Below are positions 18,301-28,407 of a DNA stretch of 64,000 nucleotides, piece after piece; the first letter of the stretch is position 1; each line of letters begins with the position of its first letter. Origin of the DNA: Hydrocarboniphaga sp. (GTDB lineage Bacteria > Pseudomonadota > Gammaproteobacteria > Nevskiales > Nevskiaceae); the NCBI RefSeq assembly GCF_028291725.1, contig NZ_JAQGNT010000100.1, forward strand, positions 1 through 64,000. The letters run 5' to 3'. The position numbers and the translations under genes are program-made. The notes under the pieces were generated by a model that was given only the letters and a program-made list of their open reading frames with translations, searched no databases and was not told the origin of the DNA.

Positions 18301-19192
18301 GCTGTCCGGCAAGGAGGCCAGCCTCAAGGGCCGGCTGACGGTGCCGCGCGCCGACGTGCGGCTGCAGCAGGGCGAGAACACCGGCGTCGGGCCGTCGTCG
18401 GATCAGGTCATCGTTGACGCCAGCGGCAAGGCGCCGGAGCGGGTCGAGTCCTTCAGCCTGGCCACCGAAGTCAAGCTGGTGTTCGGGGACAAGGTCAAGC
18501 TCGAGGGCTACGGCCTGAAGACGCGACTGGAAGGCGCCGTCACCGCGGTCGACCAGCCCGGCCGCGACACGCTCGGCTACGGCGAATTTCATCTGGCAGA
18601 GGGCCAGTACAAGGCCTATGGTCAGGATCTGAGCATCGAGACCGGTAAGCTGCTGTTCAACGGCGGCCCGATCGCCAAGCCGGGCCTGGAAATCAAGGCG
18701 GCAAAGAAGGAGACCGAGGACGTGACCGTCGGCATCTACGTGCGCGGCACGCTGGAGAAGCCGGTGCTGTCGCTGTACTCCAGCCCGACCATGACCCAGC
18801 AACAGCAGCTGTCCTGGCTGCTGTTCGGCCAGCCGCTGGAACAGTCGTCGACCAACACCCAGGATCGCAGCGCACTCAGCGGCGCCGCGGTCGCGCTGGG
18901 CCTGGGCGGCGGCAGCCTGCTGGCGCAAAGCTTCCAGAAAGGCCTGGGCCTGGACTCGATCTCGCTGGGCGCGGCCCCGGGCGAGACCCAGGAACAGGCG
19001 CGGCTGACGGTGGGCAAGTATTTGTCACCGAAGATCTTCGTGTCCTACGGCATCGGCCTGTTCCAGCCGGGCCAGGTGTTCAAGCTGCTCTACGACCTGG
19101 GCAAGGGCTTCAAGCTGTCCACCGAATCCGGCAGCGGAGACTCGACCAATTTCACCGGCGGCGATCTGCTCTACCAGGTCGAGCGGCGTTAG
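15338..19192 (+). CDS. tamB: TamB, inner-membrane/periplasm-spanning translocation protein
   Basis: A 1284-aa partner of TamA. An N-terminal transmembrane anchor (LLAAGALFLFFALSLPGGVWW) is followed by a long beta-rich, groove-forming AsmA/TamB-like region and the conserved DUF490 C-terminal domain (about 950-1284, with QQLSWLLFGQPLEQ and a closing GGDLLYQVERR). A low-complexity Ala/Pro/Thr insert lies around residues 890-950. The start is GTG at 15338 in a GTGA overlap with the tamA stop, so the two are translationally coupled. Size and order match the standard tamAB operon. Confidence 0.92.
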   Translation: MRKVLLAAGALFLFFALSLPGGVWWLIASESGNGVLLARLAPLIGAQISIGERKGDISGSLEWRDLVYEDRYARVTAKSLVLHWTPAHLYERRASVQELVADGLEVHLKPSDTPSPPSGKPPLSRLPVNVELEHLAVTDLKFWAAGAEQPIVLPRAEFVGRWIGSRVTVERLIADYPQAGHVSLQAEAELSDKGVDIRKLSLLSPIVASAQGFVGYQSASDLQLAWRDLVWPMPGVAGAAADAQPLVASKQGTATLKGPWSDIAFSVAAALGADGQLQAQGRWNGKLDASAQWTQLTWPMLAPPAAAANAKTPAPVQPYQSARGALSFKGLPDAYAFDLDADLVAQEQAGHVQARGAGSTRSVDLETLQLAVGAGRLEAAGQLAWAPQPSGALKGRIQKFDPSLFAAAWPGDLNGEFSVDGAVAQKPGSTDAPSDPALHFIVALHDSRLRNYPLKLDVEGRYAQRALDIASLELRSGDSVLTASGHATEPYDLQAQLLSQHMNELWPGLGGSIQAKAQFRGSLKAPTLVAEAELAHASWQDYAMAGLTLKTDLDWNGPLTIEAKARDLSVGTHLETLELHGSGTRGEHRLSLALASHDIKADVLLAGGWDDKTQRWQGQLAEGHVAPQKLPPWSLSQAAPLLLSATQNDIGPACWTANPGQVCIEAHQTPDTTRAKMQIAQLAFASFQALLPDDMKLQGELNGSASAEIAGGALRQADAQLTTTAGSMQLGERRFKFLPGHLSVSDAPEQGRAELRLPLEVGGIEGDTTLAPGAVLGERALAGDIRLDFPDLAFLSVLSNEISSASGKLSGQYRIGGKVSAPEFAGEARLSDGTMKLTRPGIELTGLNATVTGHADGSVHLVAEAKSGGGTLSVDGQVLTGSLAVEPVSGSAAPNLRRKSNDAKTNVETAATVAAAAAPPTEKANANAPVAAPSGGVATPSTQPPPPAILPTENSQGLKLVVQVDGSDFQVANLPQAQVWASPNLRFTLSGKEASLKGRLTVPRADVRLQQGENTGVGPSSDQVIVDASGKAPERVESFSLATEVKLVFGDKVKLEGYGLKTRLEGAVTAVDQPGRDTLGYGEFHLAEGQYKAYGQDLSIETGKLLFNGGPIAKPGLEIKAAKKETEDVTVGIYVRGTLEKPVLSLYSSPTMTQQQQLSWLLFGQPLEQSSTNTQDRSALSGAAVALGLGGGSLLAQSFQKGLGLDSISLGAAPGETQEQARLTVGKYLSPKIFVSYGIGLFQPGQVFKLLYDLGKGFKLSTESGSGDSTNFTGGDLLYQVERR

Positions 19193-19322
19193 ATGAAATG
19201 TTTTGCCCGGGGATCCGGCAGTGCTCCGGCATAATCGGCGGGCGTGGCCTATACACAGCTCCGCCTAATATCGAACCGGCCTTCAGGTCAAGTCATACTT
19301 CTGTCATTGCTTCGTAACAGCG

Positions 19323-19352
19323 TTGCAAGTGCATGATATGGAAAACAATAAT
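19323..19352 (+). promoter_or_regulatory. Candidate priA promoter
   Basis: TTGCAA, an 18-nt spacer, then AATAAT in the locally AT-rich part of the tamB-priA gap. The priA start lies about 100 nt downstream. Boxes were assigned by eye. Confidence 0.4.
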
Positions 19353-19435
19353 GTTCTGTGTCGAAGCCCTGCAGAATTTTCTTGACTTGCCGGGATGTTT
19401 GACCCATTCCGCCGTCCCTGATTCGTTCCCCAACG

Positions 19436-19444
19436 TTATCCACA
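19436..19444 (+). promoter_or_regulatory. Consensus DnaA box before priA
   Basis: A perfect TTATCCACA lies 10 nt before the priA start codon, in the expected 5' untranslated region. Confidence 0.5.
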
Positions 19445-19454
19445 AGCCCGGCGG

Positions 19455-21641
<2,187 letters not shown>

Positions 21642-21644
21642 GTG

Positions 21645-21757
21645 CTTTCTCCTTCCCCCGCGTGCGGGGGAAGGCCGGGATGGGGGCGAGACGGTCAAGA
21701 GTTGCGCCGCGACGAATGCCCCACCCTGGCCCTCCCCCGCACGCGGGGGAGGGAATG
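21645..21757. repeat. Pair of C/G hairpins between convergent genes
   Basis: CCTTCCCCCGCGTGCGGGGG with GGAAGG at the left and CCCTCCCCCGCACGCGGGGG with AGGG at the right form two hairpins. The flanking GGCCGGGATGGGG and CCCCACCCTGGCC parts make the pair one larger inverted repeat. It fills the gap between priA and anmK and may act as a bidirectional terminator. A single related hairpin is at 35347-35370. Confidence 0.65.
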
Positions 21758-21762
21758 TTCAT

Positions 21763-22878
21763 CTATGGATCGAAAATCCCGCCCAGCACCGCCGCGCGGC
21801 TCGCACCCGTCACCCCCGGCAGATTGCCGGCAGCGCCGTCCAGGCGCTGCACCGCCAGCCAGGCGAAGGCGCTGGCCTCGACCCAATCCGGATGCAGCCC
21901 GTAAACCTCGGTCGACTCGACGCGTAGTTGCGGTGCCAAGGCCCGCAGCCGCTGCATCAGGAAACCATTGCGTACGCCACCACCGCAGACCAGCAGCGCG
22001 CGCGCGTCCGCCATCTCCGCCTGCAGTGCATCCAGCGCACTGCGCGCCGTCAGCTCGCACAGCGTGCGCTGCACGTCGGCCGGCGGCAAAGCGTCCAGCG
22101 CCGGCCACCGCGAGCGTACCCAGCCGAGCCGGAAGTAGCCGCGGCCGGTGCTCTTCGGCGAGGGCTGCGCGAAATAGGGGTCGGCCAGCAGCGCGTTCAA
22201 CAGCGGCGCATTGAGCTTGCCGCTGGCGGCGAAAGCGCCGTCGGCGTCGTAGCGCTTACCGATATGCAGCTCGGCCCATTCGTCCATCAGGCCGTTGGCC
22301 GGGCCGCAATCGAAGCCGCGCACCGCGGCGGCCTCGGCGCCCGGCAACAAGGTCAGATTGGCGATGCCGCCCAGATTCAATACCGCGCGGGGCTCGCCGT
22401 CTTCGGCGAACAGCGCGTGGTGGAACACCGGCAGCAGCGGTGCGCCCTGGCCGCCGAGGGCGACGTCGGCGCGGCGGAAGTCGGCGACGGTGACGATGCC
22501 GGTGCGCGCCGCGATCCGTGACGGATCGCCGAGCTGCAGGCTGTTGCCGATCTTTACCGCGTCGTGAAATACGGTCTGGCCGTGGCTGCCGAGCACCCGG
22601 ACCGAGGATCGCTCGACGCCGGCGAGCTTCAGCAGCTCGATCGCGGTGTCGGCGAAGGCATCCGCGACGGCGCGGTCGAGCGCGGCGTATTCGGCCAATA
22701 TGACCGGCGTGTTTTCGTAGCCGAGTTCCAGCAGTCGCGAGCGGACAGCGGCCGGATAGGCGCCGCTGTGAGTGGCGAGGACGCGGCGAAAAGCGCCGTC
22801 CTCGAACTCGGCCAGCACGGCGTCGATGCCGTCCTGGCTGGTGCCGGAAATCAGGCCGATGGCGCGCATCTGCGTCAT
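21763..22878 (-). CDS. anmK: Anhydro-N-acetylmuramic acid kinase
   Basis: Phosphorylates and opens 1,6-anhydroMurNAc in peptidoglycan recycling. The 371-aa protein has the family's N-terminal GLISGTSQDGIDAVL phosphate loop, GSHGQTVFHD, VADFRRADVALGGQGAPL, NLGGIANLT and CGGGVRNGFLM. GAGGT lies 10 nt before the ATG at 22878. The M23 endopeptidase gene is 20 bp upstream on the same strand and tyrS is divergent beyond it. The same three-gene order is known in Pseudomonas. The two products both act on cell-wall material, so they probably form an operon. Confidence 0.94.
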   Translation of the reverse strand: MTQMRAIGLISGTSQDGIDAVLAEFEDGAFRRVLATHSGAYPAAVRSRLLELGYENTPVILAEYAALDRAVADAFADTAIELLKLAGVERSSVRVLGSHGQTVFHDAVKIGNSLQLGDPSRIAARTGIVTVADFRRADVALGGQGAPLLPVFHHALFAEDGEPRAVLNLGGIANLTLLPGAEAAAVRGFDCGPANGLMDEWAELHIGKRYDADGAFAASGKLNAPLLNALLADPYFAQPSPKSTGRGYFRLGWVRSRWPALDALPPADVQRTLCELTARSALDALQAEMADARALLVCGGGVRNGFLMQRLRALAPQLRVESTEVYGLHPDWVEASAFAWLAVQRLDGAAGNLPGVTGASRAAVLGGIFDP

Positions 22879-22898
22879 CGGCTGTACCTCAAAGCGGA

Positions 22899-24278
22899 TC
22901 AGGGAGCCGCGGTGACCGGCGCGGCCGAGCCGCCGAGGGCCGGGGTCGCCATCGCGTTCTGCTGCCTGGCGTCGGCCTGGTCGAGCGCGGCCACCATCGC
23001 CTTGCTCGACAGCTTGAACTTGGCCAGCTCGCTGCCCGAGATCGGATTGGCGCGCGGCATCGCGACGGTCACCGGATTGACGACGTTGCCGCCGATGTGG
23101 AATTCGAAGTGCAGATGCGGCGCGGTGGCCAGGCCGGACATGCCGACATAGCCGATCACCTGGCCTTGGGCAACGCGCTGGCCGACCGACAGGCCGGAGC
23201 GGAACGCGGACATGTGGGCGTACAGGGTTTCGTACTGTGAGCCGTGCTGCAGCACGACGACGCGGCCGAAGCCGTTCTTCAGACCCACGAAGCTGACTTT
23301 GGCATCGCCCACGGCCTTGATCGGCGTGCCGGATGCGGCGGCGTAATCGACGCCCTTGTGGGCGCGGATCGTGTTCAGGATCGGGTGGCGGCGGTGCAGG
23401 TCGAACGGCGAGCTGATGCGGCAGACGTCCAGCGGGGTGCGGATGAAGGCCTTGCGCAGCGACTGGCCTTCCGGCGTGTAGTAGGCGACGCGGCCATCGG
23501 CGCCGACATTGCGCACCGCGCGGTAGGTCTTGCCCTGGTTGACGAATTCGGCGGCGAGAATGTCGCCGAAGCGCATGCGCTTGCCGTTCTTGTACAGCTC
23601 CTCGTAGACGACGGCGAAGCGGTCGCCCTGGCGCAGGTCCAGCGCGAAGTCGACGTCGTAGCCGAAGATCTCGGCCATCTCCATGACCATGCGGTCGGTC
23701 AGGCCAGCCTTGTTGCCGTCGTTGAACAGCGAGCTGGTGATGGTGCCGGTGGCCCGGGCCTGGCGGTGCTCGACTTCGGCGGTCAGCGTGACTGCCTCGA
23801 ATTGGTCATCTACGCGGCGTACATTCAGCGTGCGGAGTTCATCGAGCGCGTAGCTCAGCTCCTGAAGCTGGTCGCCCTCCTTGCGGATTTTGATCTCTTC
23901 GCCGGCCTTGAGGCGCTTCAGCTCGAGCGTGTCGCCGCCGAGTTTCAGCAGCGCCATCCATTCATCGGGAGGCAAGCCCTGGGAGTCGAAGATGTTCGAC
24001 AGGCTCTCACCGCTCTTGACCGATACCGTGATCCATTCGCTGGCCTGCGGCACGGCAATCGAATCGGCCAGGGCCGACTGGATCGACTCGTCGTACTGCG
24101 CAGCGTTGTCGGCGTCCAGCACCATCGGCGCGGTCGCCGAGTCCGGCACATGCCGGTTGGCCGAGGTTTCGCGCGACATCAGCGCCGCGACGCCGACGCC
24201 GCAGAGGGCCGTGATCAACACGATACGGTGGGCCGAACGGCGGGGCGCCTGCTCGGCTGAGCTATAATCAAATTTCAT
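22899..24278 (-). CDS. M23 peptidoglycan endopeptidase, MepM-like
   Basis: A 459-aa protein with an N-terminal membrane anchor (IVLITALCGVGVAALM) and an OapA/LysM-like region (about 75-160, VKSGESLSNIFDSQGL). A middle domain follows, then a C-terminal LytM/M23 zinc peptidase (about 295-400). Zinc ligands are seen in HKGVDYAAASGTPI and HLHFEFH. It cleaves peptide cross-links in murein, letting new strands be inserted. The first 20 codons contain the only AT-rich stretch of the gene. It lies directly before anmK. Confidence 0.9.
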   Translation of the reverse strand: MKFDYSSAEQAPRRSAHRIVLITALCGVGVAALMSRETSANRHVPDSATAPMVLDADNAAQYDESIQSALADSIAVPQASEWITVSVKSGESLSNIFDSQGLPPDEWMALLKLGGDTLELKRLKAGEEIKIRKEGDQLQELSYALDELRTLNVRRVDDQFEAVTLTAEVEHRQARATGTITSSLFNDGNKAGLTDRMVMEMAEIFGYDVDFALDLRQGDRFAVVYEELYKNGKRMRFGDILAAEFVNQGKTYRAVRNVGADGRVAYYTPEGQSLRKAFIRTPLDVCRISSPFDLHRRHPILNTIRAHKGVDYAAASGTPIKAVGDAKVSFVGLKNGFGRVVVLQHGSQYETLYAHMSAFRSGLSVGQRVAQGQVIGYVGMSGLATAPHLHFEFHIGGNVVNPVTVAMPRANPISGSELAKFKLSSKAMVAALDQADARQQNAMATPALGGSAAPVTAAP

Positions 24279-24525
24279 TCATCGACCCGTTTTTAAGCGG
24301 TTGTGCGGCGATCTTGTCGCCAGCATTCGGTGCCCTTGAAGAGCTGTATTCTTGTTTACGACACGGTTACGGTCGTTTGTGACCGAATGCACGAAACCGT
24401 AAGAAACCACAAAAACCTGTTGTCCCGCAAGAGTTTCCCTACCATCCCTCTGTAACAGTCTGTCGCTGTCGCGCACCCCAGAACGGGCGGTACGCTGGCC
24501 GCCCCGGCAGACGAACGGCACTTAA
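24279..24525. other. Divergent promoter region, M23 peptidase / tyrS
   Basis: 247 bp, AT-richer than its surroundings. It holds an imperfect dyad CACGGTTACGGTCGTTTGTG near 24360, but no coding frame. Both genes must start here. I cannot fix promoter boxes with confidence, and no T-box or other known aptamer was recognised. Confidence 0.4.
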
Positions 24526-25719
24526 ATGTCCCTCGACGAACTCGAACGCGCGACCAACGAAATCATTCCGAAGGACGAGTTCCGCACCCGGCTGGCCAAG
24601 GCTGCCGAGGCTGGCGTCAAGCTCAGGATCAAAGCGGGTTTCGACCCCACGGCCAAGGATCTGCACCTCGGCCATACGCTTTTGTTAAACAAATTACGTG
24701 CCTTTCAGGAGCTTGGCCACGAGGCAATCTTCCTGATTGGCGACTTCACCGGGATGATCGGCGACCCCACCGGCAAGAACGAGACGCGCAAGCCGCTGAC
24801 TCGCCAGCAGGTCGAGGAAAACGCGCAAACCTATAAAGAACAGGTCTTCAAGATCCTGGACCCGGACAAAACCACGATCGCGTTCAACAGCGAGTGGCTG
24901 GACAAGCTCGGCACCGAGGGCATGCTCAAGCTGGCAGCGCAGCACACGGTGGCGCGGATGCTGGAGCGCGACGACTTCCAGACCCGCTACCGCGACGGCC
25001 AGCCGATCGCGATCCACGAGTTCATGTACCCGCTGCTGCAGGGCTACGACTCGGTGGCTTTGCGCGCCGACGTCGAGCTCGGCGGCAATGACCAGAAGTT
25101 CAACCTGCTGGTCGGCCGCCACCTGCAGAGCGTCTACGGCCAGCGGCCGCAATGCATCATGACGGTGCCGATCCTGGAAGGGCTCGACGGCGCCAACAAG
25201 ATGAGCAAGTCGCTGAACAACTACATCGGCCTGACCGACCCGGCCGGCGAGATGTTCGGCAAGGTCATGAGCGTGTCCGACACCTTGATGTGGCGCTGGT
25301 ACGAGTTGCTGTCGTTCAGGCCTCTGAGCGAGGTCGCGGCGCTGCGCGCCAGTGTTGACGACGGCGCCAATCCGCGCGACGTCAAGATGGCGCTGGGTAT
25401 CGAGATTGTCGACCGCTTCCACGGCGCCGGTGCCGGCGAAGCGGCCAAGGCCGCGTTCATCGCCCAGTTCTCGCAGGGCGCGCTGCCGGACAACATTCCG
25501 GAAGTCAGCATCGCGGTGCCGGCCGAAGGCCTGCCGCTGCCACGCGTGCTCAAGGAAGCCGGCCTGGTCGCCAGCAATGGCGAGGGCAACCGCATGATCG
25601 AGCAGAAAGCCGTGCGCGTGAACGGCGAGCGCGTCGAGGATCGGGCGCTGATGCTGGCTGCCGGCGAATACCTGCTGCAGGTCGGCTCGCGCCGTTACGC
25701 CAGAGCGACACTCGCGTAG
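24526..25719 (+). CDS. tyrS: Tyrosyl-tRNA synthetase, TyrZ type
   Basis: Charges tRNA-Tyr. The 397-aa class I synthetase has the HIGH-type motif [25 protein letters not shown], the tyrosine-pocket region [20 protein letters not shown], and KMSKS within [15 protein letters not shown]-terminal S4-like RNA-binding domain ([16 protein letters not shown]) ends the protein. The HLGH and GGNDQKFN forms fit the TyrZ subclass common in gammaproteobacteria. The TAG stop is the tip of the GTAG palindrome at 25716. Confidence 0.95.
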   Translation: MSLDELERATNEIIPKDEFRTRLAKAAEAGVKLRIKAGFDPTAKDLHLGHTLLLNKLRAFQELGHEAIFLIGDFTGMIGDPTGKNETRKPLTRQQVEENAQTYKEQVFKILDPDKTTIAFNSEWLDKLGTEGMLKLAAQHTVARMLERDDFQTRYRDGQPIAIHEFMYPLLQGYDSVALRADVELGGNDQKFNLLVGRHLQSVYGQRPQCIMTVPILEGLDGANKMSKSLNNYIGLTDPAGEMFGKVMSVSDTLMWRWYELLSFRPLSEVAALRASVDDGANPRDVKMALGIEIVDRFHGAGAGEAAKAAFIAQFSQGALPDNIPEVSIAVPAEGLPLPRVLKEAGLVASNGEGNRMIEQKAVRVNGERVEDRALMLAAGEYLLQVGSRRYARATLA

Positions 25720-25790
25720 GGCGGGTCGTGACCCGCCGCTTTTGATTCTGTTTGGCTGCACAAAAAACGGCGGGTCGCGACCCGCCCTAC
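25716..25790. repeat. Paired GTAG palindrome (REPIN-like), family C
   Basis: GTAGGGCGGGTCGTGACCCG at the left and CGGGTCGCGACCCGCCCTAC at the right around an AT-rich centre. The left tip supplies the tyrS stop codon. A second copy is at 63126-63201. Confidence 0.85.
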
Positions 25791-25835
25791 GGCAGAATCT
25801 TTGCTGGCGTTAGAGCCCCGGCCAGAAGAACGTGA

Positions 25836-26369
25836 ATGTCATACCCACTGCGTGTCGCCTTGATGACCGACAAGCCGATGCTGCTTGAGTTGATCGCGCG
25901 CTCGATCCGCCAGCTCGGTGCCGGCGACTATCGGTCCGAGCAGATCGAGGCCGCGCTGAAGGGCGCGTTCGGCGTCGATACGCAGCTGATCGAAGACGGC
26001 ACTTACTTCGTTGCCGAAGCGGACTCGCGCATCGTCGGCTGTGGCGGCTGGAGCTGGCGCCGTACCCTGTTCGGCGGCGACGCCAATCGTGGCCGCGATG
26101 CGGCGCGGCTGGATCCGGCAGTCGATGCCGCCAAGATCCGCGCGTTTTTCGTCGATCCCGACTACAGCCGCCGAGGCATCGGCAGCGCAATTCTGGCGCG
26201 CTGCGAACAGGCTGCGAGCGAGCGTGGGTTCCACCAGTGCGAGATGATGGCGACCTTGCCGGGCGTGCGGCTCTACAGGACTTTCGGCTATCAGGGCGAG
26301 ACCATGATCCATCATCCGCTGGCGGACGGCATCACGATCCAGTTCGTGCCGATGCGTAAAACACTATGA
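25836..26369 (+). CDS. GNAT family N-acetyltransferase
   Basis: A 177-aa acetyltransferase. The acetyl-CoA-binding motif A is seen as IRAFFVDPDYSRRGIGSAIL, with the R-R-G-I-G pyrophosphate loop, and motif B region LPGVRLYRTFGYQGE. The N-terminal helix pattern (LIARSIRQLGAGDYRSEQIE) is like that of putative acetyltransferases of the PA4866/ElaA-like kind. The substrate is unknown. Its stop overlaps the start of the next gene (ATGA), so the pair is co-translated. Confidence 0.85.
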   Translation: MSYPLRVALMTDKPMLLELIARSIRQLGAGDYRSEQIEAALKGAFGVDTQLIEDGTYFVAEADSRIVGCGGWSWRRTLFGGDANRGRDAARLDPAVDAAKIRAFFVDPDYSRRGIGSAILARCEQAASERGFHQCEMMATLPGVRLYRTFGYQGETMIHHPLADGITIQFVPMRKTL

Positions 26370-26695
26370 GTGAATCCGGCTTTGCTTCGACACCGCAGCC
26401 GCCGTACTACGCGGTGATCTTCACGTCGACGCGCACCGATGGCGACAGCGGTTACGCCGGCATGGCCCAGCGCATGGCCGAGCTGGCGGCGCAGCAGCCG
26501 GGCTATCTCGGCGTAGAAAGCACGCGCGGTGCCGAAGGCTTGGGCATCACCGTTTCATACTGGCGCGATCTCGATGCAATCAGTGCCTGGAAGGCGGTTG
26601 CCGAGCACCGCATCGCGCAGGAAACAGGCAAGCGCCGCTGGTACGAACACTTCGAAGTGCGCATCGCCAGAGTCGAGCGCGCGTACTCGAAGTAG
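26366..26695 (+). CDS. Antibiotic biosynthesis monooxygenase (ABM) domain protein
   Basis: A 109-aa dimeric alpha-beta-barrel-type protein. Motifs: YYAVIFTSTRTD at the N-terminus, MAQRMAELAAQQPGYLGVES, GITVSYWRDLDAISAWKAVAEH and RRWYEHFEVRIARV. Proteins of this group (YjgL/heme-degrading-like ABM) act on small molecules or haem, but the residues seen do not settle the substrate. The ATG overlaps the GNAT stop. The TAG stop is the tip of the family A palindrome at 26692. Confidence 0.82.
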   Translation: MSESGFASTPQPPYYAVIFTSTRTDGDSGYAGMAQRMAELAAQQPGYLGVESTRGAEGLGITVSYWRDLDAISAWKAVAEHRIAQETGKRRWYEHFEVRIARVERAYSK

Positions 26696-26770
26696 GTTGG
26701 GGTGAGCGCAGCGAACCCCAACGTCGGCGCGGACGTCCTGTTGGGGTTCGCTGTGCTCACCCCAACCTAC
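26692..26770. repeat. Paired GTAG palindrome (REPIN-like), family A
   Basis: GTAGGTTGGGGTGAGCGCAG to the inverse complement ending CTCACCCCAACCTAC, between convergent ABM and RIO kinase genes. The left tip holds the ABM stop codon; the RIO stop lies just outside the right tip. Confidence 0.88.
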
Positions 26771-26771
26771 A

Positions 26772-27635
26772 TTACTCGGAATCGGCCGCTGCGGCTTCGT
26801 CGCGGCCGCGCTGACGGATCTCGGCTTCCTTGCGCGCTTCCTCGATATGCAGCATCACGTCGCCGACATCGGCCTGGGTGCTATCGAACACGAAGCGGCC
26901 AGTCAGCGGCGTGTCGCGGCGCAGTTCGGCGACCTGGTACAGCTTCCAGATCTCGTGTGCGTATTGCGTGTCGAGCAGTTCGGGCGCGGCGCGGCCGCAA
27001 TACGCCCTCATGTTGTTGACGTCGCGCTCGAGCATCCGAAACGCGTTGTTGTTGCTGGCCGCATCGACCGCCTGCGGCAGATCGATGATCACCGGGCCGG
27101 TCGCGCTGAGCAACACGTTGAACTCGGACAAGTCACCGTGGATCAGGCCGGCGCACAACATCAGCACGATCTGGCGGACCAGGAACTCGTGCCATTCGCG
27201 CGCCTGCTCCGGCGTCGGCTGCACGTCGTTGAGCCGCGGTGCGGCTTCGCCGTTCTGGTCGGCGATCACTTCCATGATCAGCACGCCATCAAAGTAGCCG
27301 AACGGCTTGGGTACGCGCACGCCGGCGGCGTCGAGGCGATACAGCGCGTCGACTTCGGCGCTCTTCCATTCTTCCTGCGACTGCTTGCGGCCGTGACGGC
27401 TGCGCTTGCCCATCGCGCGCTCGTCGCGGCTGCCGCGGGCCTTGCGGCCTTCCTGGTACTGCGCCAGGTTCTGGAAGCCGCGATGCTCGGCCTCCTTGTA
27501 GACCTTGGCGCAGCGGATGTTGCTGCCGCATTCCACCAGAAATACCGAGGCTTCCTTGCCGCTCTTCAGCTGCCGCACCACGCGGTCGATGACGCCGTCC
27601 TCGATCAGTGGCTGCAGCGCATTCGGTATTTTCAT
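26772..27635 (-). CDS. RIO-type serine protein kinase
   Basis: A 287-aa member of the bacterial RIO1-like group (as PA4780 of Pseudomonas). ATP-binding lysine region SGKEASVFLVECG and CAKVYKE; inserted basic region KRSRHGRKQSQEEWK; catalytic loop HGDLSEFNVL (Asp base and Asn); metal-binding IIDLPQAVD. The bacterial role is poorly known; archaeal and eukaryotic RIO proteins mature small ribosomal subunits. It looks monocistronic. Confidence 0.9.
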   Translation of the reverse strand: MKIPNALQPLIEDGVIDRVVRQLKSGKEASVFLVECGSNIRCAKVYKEAEHRGFQNLAQYQEGRKARGSRDERAMGKRSRHGRKQSQEEWKSAEVDALYRLDAAGVRVPKPFGYFDGVLIMEVIADQNGEAAPRLNDVQPTPEQAREWHEFLVRQIVLMLCAGLIHGDLSEFNVLLSATGPVIIDLPQAVDAASNNNAFRMLERDVNNMRAYCGRAAPELLDTQYAHEIWKLYQVAELRRDTPLTGRFVFDSTQADVGDVMLHIEEARKEAEIRQRGRDEAAAADSE

Positions 27636-27881
27636 TCAGTCTGTTGTCGCGATTCGGTGACGGGTCATCGGGCAGCCGCGGTACGGGCGGTTTTGGCCGA
27701 GTCTACCGACTTGGCCTGCCGGCGTCGTGGCCCCGCCGTCGCCGGCCGGCGTTGCATCGGGCCGCCGTGCTGCCCAGGTTGTCGCCTGGACAGCGGCGAA
27801 CCTCGCCTTGAGCCGCTGGCGTGAAAGCTGCTTTTTATCGGATCCTGGGCGGGCATCGCCCGAAGCCTGAGCCGATTTCAT
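27636..27881. other. Intergenic, no gene seen
   Basis: 246 bp between the divergent RIO kinase and thioesterase genes. A small hairpin GGGCG-GGCAT-CGCCC lies at about 27849-27863, ahead of the thioesterase start. No recognised promoter, repeat family or coding frame. Confidence 0.35.
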
Positions 27882-28322
27882 ATGACGACCCTGCCAAGCC
27901 ACCAGCTCGAAATGACCGTGCTGATGACACCCGACATGGCCAATTTCACCGGCAATGTCCACGGCGGCACGATTCTCAAATTTCTGGACCAGGTCGCCTA
28001 TGCCTGCGCCAGCCGCTACGCCGGCGCCTATGTCGTCACGCTGTCGGTGGACCGCGTGGTGTTTCGCCAGGCGATCCATGTCGGCGAGCTGGTCACTTTC
28101 ATGGCCTCGGTGAATTCCACCGGCAACACCTCGATGGAAGTCGGCATCAAGGTCATCGCCGAGGATATTCGCAGCAAGCTCGTACGCCACGCGAACAGCT
28201 GTTTCTTCACCATGGTCGCGATCGGCGACGACAAGCGGCCGACGCCGGTGCCGGCGTTCGTGCCGACCACCGCCGAGGAGCACCGCCGCCAGCTCGACGA
28301 GATCGAGCGCTCGGAGTCCTGA
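27882..28322 (+). CDS. Acyl-CoA thioesterase, hotdog fold (YciA-like)
   Basis: A 146-aa hotdog protein. The N-terminal helix motif FTGNVHGGTILKFLDQVAY has the conserved His-Gly-Gly and catalytic Asp, and VTLSVDRVVFRQAIHVGELV forms the central sheet. It should hydrolyse medium- or short-chain acyl-CoA; chain preference is unknown. No strong ribosome-binding site precedes the ATG at 27882. The sequence just after its stop resembles one arm of palindrome family E. Confidence 0.88.
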   Translation: MTTLPSHQLEMTVLMTPDMANFTGNVHGGTILKFLDQVAYACASRYAGAYVVTLSVDRVVFRQAIHVGELVTFMASVNSTGNTSMEVGIKVIAEDIRSKLVRHANSCFFTMVAIGDDKRPTPVPAFVPTTAEEHRRQLDEIERSES

Positions 28323-28343
28323 GTCGTCGGTTTCACCAAAACA
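28321..28343. repeat. Possible solitary degenerate arm of palindrome family E
   Basis: GTCGGTTTCACCAAAACACC directly after the thioesterase stop resembles the family E arm GTAGTCCGTTTCACCAAAAC of 44322-44488. It is a weak match of one arm only. Confidence 0.3.
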
Positions 28344-28407
28344 CCGAGCTTGCGCCGACTCGATGGTTCCGGTGCAAACTATCGCTGCGTTTGATCAGAA
28401 CCGAGCC

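Noticed and set aside
28323-28407. yybP-ykoY manganese riboswitch before terC
   Set aside because: Only 85 bp and none of the conserved aptamer segments are present.
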